A DNA stretch of 64,000 nucleotides from Fulvia fulva (GCF_020509005.1 NC_063018.1:3286001-3350000), one strand, 5' to 3'; positions 1-12,417 are shown, counted from the stretch's first letter. Translations and numbers: made by a program. The notes: generated by a model not told the origin, from the sequence alone.

Positions 1-3000
1 TAGCACGCAAAGGATGGCCAGCCTGCTTGACTCTGCGGGCGCATTATCGCCTTGCGAGGAAGCCAACGATGAGAGCAAGGCGCTGGCGCATCGTGAGATC
101 CATTCTCGCCAGGATGTTCCCTTGGATCCCCGACAATGACTCCGAAAGAGAACATCCTTTAATCGATGTGACCGATTCTGCACTCATCGAAGGTTCGACG
201 TAGCATAGCTAACGATCCGAGAGCGAACAGTAGCCGTGAACCAGTCGGTAGTAGCATTCTTCTTCGGATCGGATCACTTGCGTGTACGATCAATCTGATG
301 GAGGTAGGTCATTCCGCAGTTCGTGAATACAAGGCATCGGAGTAATCGCAAGGCATCTCTCGTAAGGTCAAATGTAGAGATGTAAGATATTATACTGATG
401 TTCAACACCGACCGCAACTTTCACAACAGAAGTTAGTAGTTGAAATCGTTGTTTGCTAAGAAGAGGGCGAGACATGTCGTCTTCCGAGACTTGGCCAGTG
501 CGCTAGGGGCATGCAACGGTGCTTGACTTCATGTCTTTACTCTTTCGATCCAGCTTTCTTTCGCTTTGGTCCTCGATATGATGTATTGTCATTGTAGCAG
601 CCTTTCGCAGTCGGCGAATGATGCCTATACGACGCAAATCTATGCACATCAAGGGCCATAACATGCCAGCGCATAGCAGTGCATAGATTTCAAAGCTATA
701 TCTACAACACAGCTTTCACGTGACTTCAGATCGTGCTGTTAGCCACCTCGACAACTTCGAGACCTCTGCCCAAAGGCACCGTGGCCTAATGGTAAGGCGG
801 TAAGTCAACGTGCATGCCGACGACATCGTCCATGCGTCTGACAAGTTATAGTTGCTTTCCGGTTAAAATCCTCATTGGCAAAGATTGTGGGTTCGAGTCG
901 TGGGTATCCCCAACGATGGAACGCGTTGTAACTATATCCTGACTGTGAATAGCCATCGGTGTCGTAAGACTTCTCTTTTTGCAGGTCCTTGGCGTGACAG
1001 AGCTATCAGTGCCGTGAGATCTCTCTTTTTGCAAAATCCTTGTCTTTGCGGGGCTGAGAACGACAGCCACAGACCTTTCATTTGGCTGGGATCCAGTCTG
1101 CATTCGTTCCGGGCCGATATGGCTACTGTAGGGTCACGCTGTGTGGAGCTGAAGTTTCACTCACCGCAGCTATGCCAAGACGCACTAGTCCCAAAATGGT
1201 CTTGATCACGAGATTCAGCATTACACGCCAGACAACTTGTACAAGTGTGTGCTGGAGACTGCAGTGGGTTTCGAGACAGACGGTACATGAGCGATCGGAT
1301 GCTGGCGATACAATGTTGCAGTATGTCTGATTTTTGCCCTATGCGTGACCTTCCGGAGTAGGACTCCGGATGTCCAGGCAGTACTGTAGAGACCACTTGT
1401 GCGCATGATGTAGATAACTTTCATGCTCAGGATGAAGCACCGCTTCGACAACAAGACCATATAGCGTATGGTAAGTATGCAGCGGACAAGCACTGACTGC
1501 TTTTCGCAGCGACTGCGGCACCATGGTAACAAGCGTTTTGAGGATACGATGAGTGTTCATGGCTTCAGGATTTGATGCTTGATCAACGAACTCCATTTTG
1601 GTAGACATCCGAGTCAAAAAGAAGCTGCGACATGACAGAGTCACATGGATAGAGTAGACATTAGCCGAGACGAAAGGCTTCAGGCACAAATAAACCAACG
1701 TCAGTAGTGAGAGCGCTTGGTCGATGCGCTTCTTGCACTTGCCAGATCGGAGGCGTGCACATTATCCGCTGGATGAAGACTTGACGCATCGCGGCCTGCC
1801 AACGTGACGCTTCTCAGCCAACTGAACTGCATACCTGAGGTCCAGCAGGTTCAGATTGCACTGCCTGCCAGAAGAGTGAAGCGACAGACTTTCATCGCCG
1901 TCATCCCGTTGACGGTCTTCTTGTGGCCCCATTCGAGCAGTGCAGCTCTGATGAGCTGACATCTCCCGAAAGAAGTTAATACCATGGTAGTACCATGGTA
2001 GATGTAAGTAGGATGGCCAAGTACCTTCCGGATATAGTCAGATGTACAGCCAACATGTTCCAGGCCTGGCAACAGACCATGATCCAGTGCATAGGACCCT
2101 CATCCAGACCAAACAACTTCCAGCTCACAACAAGAAGCAACACCAGTACGTCTCCCTCTCACATCCACGGTCCGGCCACCGGAGGACAGCGAAGCCAGCA
2201 AAGCACCAGATCCGGCATAAAGTACTTGCATACCTGGCGTCCAATCGGGATAGCATGGAGTGTTGGCACGTCTGCCACACTGTCTCGGAGCGCATATGAT
2301 CCGGTTCCTGATTTTTCGAAGCTGCGTTGTTGTTTCTCGTGCGTCTCGCACAAGCGGATGTCAGCCTCACATATGCCAAAGATACTGTTGTACCTTTTGC
2401 GGTCTATGCCGAGATGGAACAGCTCGAGCTGACTCTGCGCCTCGAGATCAGCGCGGGCAGGAAGTGCAGCAGGTAGAGGTGGGAGCGGATGGATGTGAGC
2501 ATGCACGGCATGTTCGAGGTGTGGTTAGTGAGTTTGGGGAGATGTGTTGGAGTATGGAACGATTCGAGCGTTCGATGCACTTGTCGCCTCACTTCCGCCG
2601 CACAATTTGTTTGTGGTACGGATGTGCAGCTCCAGGACCGCGCCGCCGCGGAAGTCGCGAAACAGGGGCAGCTTTGCCACGTGTGTGCAATCTTCGTCCA
2701 CGATCGCCGGACGCCTCAGATATTCTGAGCGTATGCAACACGAAGACCTGGCGATGGCTATACGATATTGTAGAAGCAAAGCTGTCGTTCGGATATCTGC
2801 GGTAGGCAGCAGCAGCAGCATGTGTGATGTTGCCGCGTTCGGATGATATGCAATCTAAATTTGTGACGCGGGCTCACTGTCGGGACGTGCGGCCAACACG
2901 AGCTAGACGCGAAGAACATGGCATGATGCATACCGAGGTCGTGATGATGATGTCGCAGATTGTGGTGCGTACCGCCAAGCCAAGCAGTCGCTGGCGTGAC

Positions 3001-4985
3001 GAGCGACAAGAGGTCAGCATGTTTGTTCAGGGTGCCAACCTACTACTAACGGCGATGGCACAGAATGGTGATGATGGCATGCGGTGAGAGCGTGGGGAGG
3101 AGGGCTCTGCAGCAGCTGCTAGCCAAAGTCTGGAAGGCTTCCGGCAACGAGCGTCGAGCATCGCGATGAAAGCGTGACCACTGACTGACCAACAAGTCGC
3201 GCGACGACTCCGCAGACAATGAAGGCGCGCGGGAGTTGGCGGGCTCTTTGATGGAGTTGGCCGCGTCGCCGGTTAAGTGCGATATGCACGCAAACAGAGA
3301 CTGCGAGCCGATGCAGGACGCAAAATGTGATGGGATGTGTGTGATCACTGTGGTGAGTGGTGAGTGCTGTCATTCATTTTGTCATCAGCTGCAGATTGGC
3401 TGTGACTGGGTCTGGTGGGCGGAGACGGAGACGTGGAAAGTGGACGAGGAGACAGCGCGACAGGCGACAGCGACAGGCGAGGAGTGGCAGCAGCCGATTT
3501 GTTGCGGTTGTTGTTGGTGGACTGGCTGTCGCTGTCATGAATTTTGCTGGCTCAGGGTTTTCACTACGATTCTGCCCGGGGCGGAGGTGTGCGTTTAGGT
3601 GGCCGTCTGACACAGAGGTGACGGGTCACGGGAGGACATGGTCAAATGCATGTGGTGTGGGTGCAGATTCTGCACACGCTTTTGCGAGTCACCGGCCGTG
3701 TGTGCTTGTAGGTGGCAGCAGCATTCCTCACAATTCTGCCGTCCCTGTGTTCCAAGGCCGGCTCACAAACAACGTGTACGGTGTCGCTGGTTGCAGGCGC
3801 ACGAGGGTGTTCGGTTCATGTGTGTTGTCAGCAGAATTGCTCGCAATCTCAGGTCGAGCATCCTTGCTGTTCTACCGTACCCGCTCCCCGAGTGCCGTTG
3901 GGACTTGAGTTTTGCGCTGCGCTTGGGCCGCCAGTGGGCTTCGACTGACGCGAGAGTGAGCGAGGAGAGACTTGCGACGAGGCGACGACTTGTCCGGCCG
4001 TGGCCCGTCAGCTTTGTCTCCGCTGCTTTTTGGCAGTAGTCCACACCCTCTCACCCTCGACAGGCTCACCACCTACAACTCCTCTCTTCCCCCCCCCGCC
4101 GCATCGTACTGCAGGCCAGGCAACAGTGTGTGCGTGTGAAAGAGGACCCAGCGCCACGCCAACCAACACCCAAAACGCGCGCGCCGTACCACGCACACCC
4201 GCAAGTTCCGGCTCGTGGTCGTAAAAGTCTTGGAAGCCCTGCTCAAAGACTCCTGCGCTGCGCTTCGCTCGACTGCTCCTTACTCAGCCACGCTTTCGCC
4301 GCACCTTTCGTCTGCTCGCGCTCGCATCGTCCACTCTCTCGACGACGACGACGACGACGACGACCTCCTCCTCAGCCTCGCTGCTGGCGACCTGACTCCT
4401 ACCACCATCTCACAGGCAGCAGGACGACATCACCTAACCGCTGCACGGCCAATTTGCGGACACCTCAAACATCGACTCACCTCGACTCCTGCACGTCTCG
4501 CAAAACAGACCGCCTTCGACACTCATTCACCAAACGGACGAACTATTCGCTTAGCCACGTCCGCTACGACATTGTAATCGCGCGCATTTCATCAGCCGCC
4601 ACCTATTGCTGCCGACCGAGTCACCGACCGAAAAAGTCACCCCTGACTCTTCCACCTGTGACACAGCCATCGCATCGCCAACGACACTTCACTACATCAC
4701 GACTACTCGATATCCATACGAAGCGCCACTAGCCACATTTCGAGCAATCACCATCGCGCGACCTCAGAAACACAACTAGAAACATCATTTGGCATCGAGC
4801 TTCCGTCGTATGGTCAAACGTCAGTAGATTCAGCACCTTTCGATCTGGTGCTTGGTCTTTGTCGGTGTGGAGAGCACGAGAAACGGTACGTCTGGTACCA
4901 CAAACACTGGCACACGCAGTACTGACACATTCTAGGTTGTGAAGACACACCGTTTCTTCGGCTTCTGACAGCTGTCACTGCAAAT
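1..4985. other. Gene-poor interval upstream of the cyclin gene
   Basis: I find no ORF here with a recognisable domain or plausible start. Many overlapping ORFs of 60-200 codons occur on both strands, but none has a coherent protein character. The interval holds the tRNA-like relic near 775-910, an imperfect direct repeat near 963-1042 and a double palindrome at 1980-2000. From about 4030 to 4985 it becomes pyrimidine-rich, with C runs and a GAC trinucleotide run around 4343-4361. That part is probably the promoter and long 5' leader of the cyclin gene. Confidence 0.5.
775..910 (+). pseudogene. tRNA-like sequence, probably a decayed tRNA-Arg-type gene
   Basis: The sequence has a good internal A box (TGGCCTAATGG at 782-792) after a seven-base acceptor-like start GGCACCG at 775-781, and a B-box-like GGTTCGAGTC at 890-899. 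The boxes are about 100 nt apart, longer than a normal intron-bearing tRNA. The bases after the T loop do not pair with the T stem, and I see no 3' acceptor strand complementary to GGCACCG. The order of elements resembles a tRNA-Arg with extra sequence in the D and anticodon region. I read it as a relic, not a working gene. Confidence 0.35.
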
Positions 4986-6413
4986 ATGCCAGGCTATTAC
5001 TCGCGGTCCATGGCGGGCCAACTTCCACTCACTCCACCAGATTCCGGCTCAGGATATGGTTACAGCAGTATGCACTACCCTCAAGACCCATACTCATCAC
5101 ACCAGCAAGTGAGCCAGTGCCGCCAAGACAGCGCCTATGACTACCAACAAGCCTACATGCAGCCACCAGTCGCACCTGCACCCCCGACATACCAATATCA
5201 GCAAGGCAGCTACCAGCCGACCAACAACCTGCCTCCGATCTCGAGTTACTACGAGCCTCTGGGCGCGCCGATACTCCCTCCTCTCAGGATCCAAGATCGA
5301 GTTCCGTTCGCCGACGACTACCAGCGCCGCCTCCAAGAAGAACAGCAGAATGCCGTTGCGCGTGAGCAGCAACGACAAGCAGTCAAGGAGGAGAAGGCGA
5401 CCGGTGGTGTCTCCGCGAAGCTCGACTACGACATGGAGCGTATGACGGATTTCGTTGCTGAAGCTGTTCAGTCGCTGTATGCCTTCTCCCAGTCCCCAGT
5501 CTGCCTTGCAGATATTGACGTGAGTCGAAGCTTTCAACACCAGATGCAGAGCCATCCGTCCTTCCGCAAGTGGGTGCACCAAGTGCTCTCAGCGACCCGC
5601 CTTCCATCGGCCACGATCCTGCTCAGCTTGTACTACCTGAACAACCGTCTGCACTACTACCCGAAGTCGGTCATACCTGGCGAAAACCAGATCTACCGCC
5701 TGTTGGCTGTGTCACTCATCATGGGCAGCAAGTTCCTCGATGACAACACTTTCATCAATCGATCGTGGTCAGATGTAACGGCAATCAAGGTCAGCGAGCT
5801 CAACAAACTTGAGATGAACTGGCTGTCGCTCATCGGCTACCACTTGCACGTTGACCCACAAGAGTCGAACGGTCTTCAAGGCTGGTTCGACTCTTGGCAG
5901 GACTACAACGCGAATTACGTGGCCAAGACTCAGCCAGCCAGACTTTCGCCACTGAACACGGATGTGCGCAGCCACTCCAGCAGCACCCGCGACAGGTTCT
6001 CGCCGTATCCTTCGCCATACACAGGCTCGACTGCGTCGTCTCGGTCGTTCGACGCTCCGATGACATCACGCTCATCGCAGTACTCGACACCATACAGTGC
6101 CACCGATCCATGGGCGTCAAGCACGAAGTACCAAGTCGACGACTACTATCGCAAGGACCGATACCCATCGGCGTACGAGCTCGAGGAAGCCAGCCGTCGC
6201 GCCTCCGAAGAGCGTGCTCGCGCATCGGCCTACCAGTACGCACCAAGCACTCAAGCATCGTATTATCCAACATCGACCTACAACTCGGGCTGGGACCAGT
6301 CTTCTTGGAACGCTCATCGATACGACTGCAACTGCTCATCGTGTGCATACCAGGCCCACTACCGGCCATATTCGATGGCATCGGGCTACACTGCTCAGAC
6401 TGTCATGGGTTGA
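4986..6413 (+). CDS. Pho85-interacting (PCL/CLG1-type) cyclin
   Basis: This is an uninterrupted 475-residue protein starting at an ATG after a long pyrimidine-rich leader. The N-terminal 130 residues are rich in Pro, Gln, Tyr and Ser and include a LPLTPPDSG stretch common at the start of fungal CLG1-like cyclins. Residues about 145-292 form a cyclin box of the PHO80/PCL class: a HPSFRKW helix, the segment ending LYYLNNRL, then SLIMGSKFLDDNTF and ELNKLEMNWL. The C-terminal 180 residues are low-complexity Ser, Tyr and Arg with no domain I recognise. By family knowledge such cyclins bind a Pho85-like kinase to control nutrient or morphogenesis responses. The exact subfamily is inferred. Confidence 0.85.
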   Translation: MPGYYSRSMAGQLPLTPPDSGSGYGYSSMHYPQDPYSSHQQVSQCRQDSAYDYQQAYMQPPVAPAPPTYQYQQGSYQPTNNLPPISSYYEPLGAPILPPLRIQDRVPFADDYQRRLQEEQQNAVAREQQRQAVKEEKATGGVSAKLDYDMERMTDFVAEAVQSLYAFSQSPVCLADIDVSRSFQHQMQSHPSFRKWVHQVLSATRLPSATILLSLYYLNNRLHYYPKSVIPGENQIYRLLAVSLIMGSKFLDDNTFINRSWSDVTAIKVSELNKLEMNWLSLIGYHLHVDPQESNGLQGWFDSWQDYNANYVAKTQPARLSPLNTDVRSHSSSTRDRFSPYPSPYTGSTASSRSFDAPMTSRSSQYSTPYSATDPWASSTKYQVDDYYRKDRYPSAYELEEASRRASEERARASAYQYAPSTQASYYPTSTYNSGWDQSSWNAHRYDCNCSSCAYQAHYRPYSMASGYTAQTVMG

Positions 6414-7657
6414 ACCCGGCGAGACGTCTCTTCATCTCTTTGGGTTCTTCTCAGCATCCTCGGCGCAAAGGAGCGCCACATCCCGATTTCTCCCTGCAGC
6501 GTTCACGCCATCCCAACAGTTTTATCGCGGACAGGACCTTGGAAGTATCTTCTCTACCTGCACAAAGCTTACAGCCTTCCCGGGATCCTGCTTCACACTT
6601 CACGAAATACGAGCTGCGTTCCGATCTCCATCACCCGACCCACCAAGTTGACTGGATTTGCCCAACCAATGCGGAACGGACGACTGCGATAAACATCCTG
6701 CTCTAGACTACAGAGTCGACGGCCTGGTCGACTTCTCCATGTGTTTTTACTCTTCGCTACTTGGCACGGCGATGGAATGACTTTTTGCTTTCTGGCGGTT
6801 TCAGCTTTTTCATTCATGCGGCATACGGATGGGACATCAAAGGGGGGAGTGTTGCATCAACCATCACAGCAAGGCGTTACAAAATGGGGATTCAAATGGG
6901 GATATGCAACTCTGCTAAAAATGGAAGCTGGGAAACGGAGAGCATGCGTTGCGCTTTTATGCATATGATAACTTTGGAACCCAGCAGCCTATGGATACCC
7001 TGATCGCGTGTGTTTTGCATGGGACAGGATTCTGATGGGAACTGCTTTGCTTTGCTTTGCTTTGCTTTTTGTTTGATGATGGGTGGAGCTTTGATCTCTG
7101 CTCTGGGGTTTGCTTTATTAGATACCTACTTACACCGCATGGGCTCGGAAAGAGCTCTTCCTGCGCGGCGACGGTCGTTGATATCGAGTTGGGAAGCGTG
7201 GGAATTACCACCACCACGACGAAGGGTTAGAGGATAGCTGATTATAATGAATTGGCCTGGGCTTCTTGGCAGGCTGGGCTTTGCTTGCATCTACATCCAA
7301 ACCGCGTTCCTCTTGTGCCGTACTTTAGTGTGTCCTGGGGCTTGAGGGTTGACAAGGTTGAGAGACTTGTCGGATTCCGGTCGTCGTTCCTTCCTGTCAG
7401 CTGCGTATAGTGCTGTCGCACACGTGTGTGCTGATGGAAGATCATGCTTGATGGATCGTGTAGACACTGACGCCATGTATGTCCATTCTGTCAGATCTGA
7501 TAATGCGTGCCTGAGGCCTGACTTTTGGCTCGGAGCTTCAGCCACCGGCTTTTAGCCGAAACGAGAAGTCGCGATCACGTCTCCAGTTGTTGCAGCATTG
7601 CGCCCACCTTCATCACTTCACCTTTCACACTGCGCACAGCGCCACAATTCCGCGGCG
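6414..7657. other. Intergenic region between cyclin and RSC7
   Basis: I see no convincing gene. The first few hundred bases are likely the 3' UTR of the cyclin. A CTTTG pentanucleotide run lies at about 7042-7066. The last 100 bases are likely the leader of the RSC7 homologue. Confidence 0.5.
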
Positions 7658-9419
7658 ATGCCGTTCAAAAAAGGTCACAAGCTCAATCTTGGGCGCAGCA
7701 GACGGACCACCCTCAATGTCACCCGTACGCACATTCACCACTTGATACATGCCAGCGCATGCAAGGCACGAATTATATTGGCTAACCATCTGTAGGCACT
7801 CCAACACCACGAGTTTACGACGACGAAGACGACGAAGAAATGGCCGATGTCGACGATACACGTGATGCGACCGAACTCGAGCATGATGAGGATGTCGAGG
7901 ATGCTGCAACACCCGCTGGCGACGACGGGGAAGAGGACGATGACGAGCCGAGAATAACGAGTATGCCGCGGCGAAGAGCAGGAGGAGGTAAAGCACGTGG
8001 GCGGCAAAGCAGAGGGCGCGATCTGGATGGCACACCTGAACCTGGCATGGACGACGAAAGCGAGAATGGTACACCTTTGCGCCGGAGGAGAGGCAGGCCA
8101 GGCGCGGAACGGGGCAGTGCGCGAGGCAGAGGCGGCTTCAGAGGGAGGCGGAAAGGACAAGCACCCGATGCGCCGACGCATGTCACAGACAAGGACGGCA
8201 GTGTGTACGAGGTCCAGAACGATGAGGCCTTGGTCGACCAGGATGATGAGGGCGACGAGAAAGTCGACGAGTCCGGCATCTTGAAGGGCGGCAGAGAATA
8301 TCGCGTTCGGACCTTCACCATCATGGGCAAAGGTGAGAGACTGTACATGTTGAGCACGGAACCAGCCAGGTGTTGCGGCTTCAGGGACAGCTACCTGTTC
8401 TTCACGAAGCACCCCAAGCTCTACAAAGTCCTAGTGGGCGAAGAAGAGAAGAAGGACCTCATCGAGCGTGGGATCCTGCCAAACTCTTACAAGGGCCGCA
8501 ACATCGGTGTTGTAGCAGCACGATCAGTGTTCAGAGAATTCGGCGCAAAGATCATCGTTGGTGGTCGCAAGGTCATCGATGACTACAGAGTCGCCGATGC
8601 TCGTGCCAACGGCGAAGTAGAAGGCGAGCTCGTGGACCCGGACGACCATGTGCCGGACGACCGCTCGCAGTATAACAGGAATCGGTATGTTGCTTGGTTT
8701 GGTGCGAGCGAGGTGTATAGACAACAAGGAGTATCCACGGTGCCGGGAGCTAAGCCACAAATCAGGAAGCACAGGAATAACATTACGGTGCAAAATTGGC
8801 AATTCATGCATGCGAGAGAGGCGAGGTGAGTTCAAGTCTGATCTGGAGACGAATATAACTGACAAGCAGTTTCAGCCGCTTCAACACCGCCGCAACGCAG
8901 CTCAGAAAAGCGAACCTCGAAGGTGTCTACGACAACAACACGAACATGATGTTCTACCCAAAGATCATGCAACCCACTCATGCCAAATGGGAGCACATTC
9001 CAGCAGGCACACAACAATCGGACAGCAAACAGCTCACCAACGGACACCTCCCCAATGGCTCCTCCTCTGATCACGACAGCGTCATGTCAACCGAGGGCCA
9101 ACAAAGCGACACAATCTTCTCCGACGTCCCATCTCTCATCTCCCGCACATTCACAGTCATCGACACAACCTACAGCGCGCCTCCAATATCAAGCGTAGGC
9201 TACCCCGGCCCAGACGGGCATGTCGAGGACCCAACATCAGGACCCAACGGCCTCAGCACTGTACCCCAAGACCTCATCGACGAGCTCCCAGCTGAATGCC
9301 GCGTGGCTTTCGAGGAAGCGAAGGCTACAGAGCTGGGCTGGAAGCAACGATGGGGTACGGAGGCTCACAGTGGACAGAGAGGGCAGTTGAAGATTGGCTT
9401 TCTTGGGTATCCTGTTTGA
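7658..9419 (+). CDS. RSC7: Rsc7/Swp82-family chromatin remodelling subunit
   Basis: This is a three-exon gene. Exon 1 (7658-7724) encodes a basic MPFKKGHKLNLGRSRRT start. Introns are 7725-7795 and 8826-8869, giving about 548 residues with a continuous frame. After an acidic, then Arg/Gly-rich region (about 25-160), the conserved Rsc7 block spans about 190-410. It includes YRVRTFTIMGKGERLYMLS, the CCGFRDSYLFFTKHP segment, RGILPNSYKGRNIGVVAARS and, across intron 2, FSRFNTAA through IMQPTHAKWEHIP. The family is a subunit of the RSC and SWI/SNF nucleosome remodelling complexes in the nucleus. The second acceptor at 8869 was chosen over 8875 because it restores SFSRFNTAA. Confidence 0.93.
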
Positions 9420-10012
9420 CGTAATTAGGGCGTTAGGCGAATAGGCGTTTATCGTGGTCCTGGTTGGCCGCTGGCTCTGCGAGGTATTGGTTTATCTTGG
9501 CTGGCCTACTGCCTGTATGAAGCGCCTGGGAGGGGTGAGGACATGGGGTACAATGGGTCTGTGGGTTTTATGGGGGTCTGCTTTCTTGTGGCTTGGCGGA
9601 AACGATAGGACAGAGCATACGTGAGGTATGTAGAACTCATACGGTATGGGACTTTACCACGAACAGACACGCACGACTCCTCGCACGAGTTAGTTCTCTC
9701 GCACGAACTGCCCATTGTCGGTCGCTTCCAGAACCCCAAACTCGCGTGGGCGTGCCCGGCACGCTCATGCCGAAGGATTGGGTATAGACAAAGCGAGATT
9801 GAACGCACATTCCAATGCAAGCGGGAACATGCTACCCTGACGACGGGTGCGGTATTCACCATTGACATCCTCTCGGTCCGGGGAAATACCAGCACCATCA
9901 CCATCCCGCAACTGCCACTTCTTTCTTGGCTCATGTTGTAGATGTGACGTCAAATTCGAAGTCGAAGCATCAACGCTACCTACCGCTACCGCTACCGCGA
10001 CCTCACGCCACC
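9420..10012. other. Intergenic region between RSC7 and the receptor gene
   Basis: No gene is seen. The end of the interval is a leader with a CTACCG repeat (about 9976-9999) leading to a strong CGCCACCATG start context for the next gene. Confidence 0.5.
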
Positions 10013-11816
10013 ATGTCGACCTGTCCAGCACCGTTTCTCTCACAAAGCGATTTTCCATCGACCGGCGGATACGTTGGCGGACGCTTCTGTGGAGGGATTG
10101 CGCCGGGGTTGGATTGTTGTTTGCCGTGTCCGTTAGAGAATTGGGTGTATTCTGAAGGTAAGATGATGATGATGATGATGACGATGGCGAGGAAGGAGTG
10201 GAGTGGGTTGGAGAAATGCTGATGAGAGGGTCGCTCTAGATTTCCCCCATGTCCTCGGCGTAGGAATCTGGTTCAATGTCCCAGCTCTAGTCTGTCAAGT
10301 GCTCTTGCTCCTGACATTCCTGGTCTTGCCGGAGGAAGTCAGTCATCGGCACTATCTGAGTGTTGGACTGTGCTTCAGTCTCATTCTGTGCGAGGTAAGA
10401 AAGGCCTCTCCCTCCTCTCACTGGCGTTGAACGATGCAATACAGCAATAGCAGATACTGACATGTCCGCGCCTCCTCACAGCTCTCCTTCATAATCCCCC
10501 TCGGCACGAACCCCGAGAAATGCTACAACGACATCACCCCCAAGGACATGCACAACGACATGTCCTGCGCGTGGTCCGGCGCCTTCCTCGTCGCAGGCGC
10601 CATGGGCGCCATCGTATGGGTCATGCTGCGCTCCATCTTCACGCACCTCCGCGTATGCTGGGACTTCAAGAACCTGGAACTTTTCAAATGGCTCGCGCTC
10701 GTCCTCGGAATCGGGTTGCCAGGGCTCTTCCTGGCGCTGGAAATCCCCTTGACAGGGGTATCTTACAGGATCAGCGGGACTTGTGTGCCGAATCAGCCAC
10801 ATGCGTATGAGACGTGGCTGGGGTGGTTGATTGCGTTTGCTGGGGTGGCGGCGGTGTTGCAGGTCACGACGACGTTGTTTTGTCTTTGGGTGTATTTGAA
10901 AGACATGGGGAGGGGCAGTGGTAATCGATCGTCCGGGGCAAGGAATAGTAATGTGAGGAATAGTGGAGTCCCGGGCGAGACTGCGGTGAGCACTAATGGT
11001 ACTGCTGGGGGTGAAGAGAGGAGGGTGGCATGGAAAAGAGTGAAGAGAATTCTGAAGTTGCAGTGGAGAAGCGTACTCCTGTCCGTTCTGGTCTGCATCG
11101 AGACGATCTACTTCGGGATTGTCTTCGTGCTGCAGAACAGCAGTGTGGGAGGCCTCTCAGATGCGCAGAGGCAAGGCGTCGCGACGTGGGCGTTCTGTCT
11201 GGTCGTGAACAGGGGTGATAAGAGCAAGTGTCCTGTTGTTACGAGAGTGCTGGGGTTGAGCGAAGAGCAAATTACTGCTGCGTTCTACTTGGCGGCTGTA
11301 AGGCGGACCTTGTCCTTTGTGATATTGAGTGATGTGCTGACTCTTTCACAGCTTATTGGCATTGCGACCTTCTTCCTGATGGTTCGTCGATCCATGCTGC
11401 AGGGCTGGTGGGAACTGATCCGCAACCCTCGAAGTTTTGGCCGACGGCCGACTCTGGGCGAAGACGATTTTGTGACTGTCGAAAGCCCGAAGAGGAAATC
11501 TTTTGGGAGACCTTTGGAGTCCGAGAAGATACCGACCATCGAAACTATGCTCTCTGGCACCACTCTCGGGGACACAGCGCATCCGATGCCAAATCATACC
11601 ATGCTGTCTCCAATGTCGCCTGTGACGCCAGTATCTCCCATCGAGCCTGGAATTCTGCCGGAACCTACTTCGCCAAACAATTCGAGAAACCCGAGTGTGC
11701 CGCAAGCCGGCGACGTGACGAGACGGCATGAAACCATCAATTGGTTCGACGCAGATTATAAGGAAGCTGATAAGAGGGAAAGTAGGCGGGTCAGCAAGCT
11801 GGATGATATAGCTTGA
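10013..11816 (+). CDS. Frizzled/smoothened-like seven-TM receptor
   Basis: The start codon lies in an optimal CGCCACCATG context. Introns are 10158-10239, 10395-10481 and, I propose, 11298-11351; the last is 54 nt, in frame, with GTAAGG, a CTGAC branch site and CACAG. The spliced product is about 526 residues. The extracellular N terminus is Cys-rich (GGRFCGG, LDCCLPCP), followed by seven hydrophobic segments. Conserved features include a YNDIT loop region and CAWSGAFLVAGAMGAIVWV. The C-terminal tail of about 150 residues is cytosolic, Ser/Pro-rich and carries repeated SP/TP sites. This matches the fungal group of frizzled/smoothened-family GPCR-like proteins. Ligand and coupling are unknown. 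Confidence 0.8.
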
Positions 11817-11862
11817 TTGTTGTTCGTGCTCTCGTAGTGTCTTCGAATCCATTATATTTACA

Positions 11863-12417
11863 TCACGGCTCAGGAAATGTCACCTGGAAGAAGTGTGCGG
11901 TTGGGTATTCTCGTGTAAGGACCCCTCCCATCTGCTCTAGCTTGAATCGCAGAAGAAGCAAATAGGTATCATCGTACGTGGCACGATATCCTTTCACGCC
12001 GCCGTGAAGGTTCAAGATGTTCCGATCGTAGATGGTGAGCCCTCCCAGTCGCGCTCGATGCAGTGGGCCCATGAGTTGTAACCAAAGGGTTATCCTGGCC
12101 GCCCGATAGTTCCTCGTATGGGCAAATTCGCAAGATGCTACGAATCGATTGATAGTGTAGTGAAGCTTCAGCGTAGTGTATCGTAGCAGGCGGTTGACTT
12201 GCGTGAGAGCCGGGGGCCGGTATACGCTGCTGGTGATGTGATTGTGAGACAGGTACCGGAAGCGAATCCTGGGCCCAGAATCATCGTTCATCATGATGGG
12301 GGTCGGTGAGTACAGAACGTATTCGCAGATGATGAGTTGGATTTCTGCTGGCAGCTCAAGCAGCCGGGACCGGTGCATGCCTTGCTGTATATACTCTCGC
12401 CGCGAATGTGATTCCAT
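11863..12417 (-). CDS. Small F-box-like protein (paralogue of the gene at 33595)
   Basis: I place the start at the ATG at 12415-12417 (184 residues); the reading frame extends further upstream only without an ATG. Residues about 16-35 (LLELPAEIQLIICEYVL) resemble the F-box-like opening of short fungal proteins. Then follow an ALTQVNRLLRYTTLKLHY segment and a C-terminal block with QMGGVLTREYPTAHFFQVTF. These three blocks recur in order in the gene at 33595-34260, so the two are divergent paralogues. No downstream domain is recognised. A role as a substrate adaptor is only inferred from the F-box-like segment. Confidence 0.6.
   Translation of the reverse strand: MESHSRREYIQQGMHRSRLLELPAEIQLIICEYVLYSPTPIMMNDDSGPRIRFRYLSHNHITSSVYRPPALTQVNRLLRYTTLKLHYTINRFVASCEFAHTRNYRAARITLWLQLMGPLHRARLGGLTIYDRNILNLHGGVKGYRATYDDTYLLLLRFKLEQMGGVLTREYPTAHFFQVTFPEP

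Noticed and set aside
2260..2805. A 181-codon plus-strand frame in the gene-poor left end
   Set aside because: It overlaps several other frames of similar length on both strands and shows no recognisable family or signal.
5521..5544. A GTGAGT..CACCAG pair inside the cyclin frame
   Set aside because: It would make a 24-nt intron, too short to splice, and the cyclin box reads well without it.
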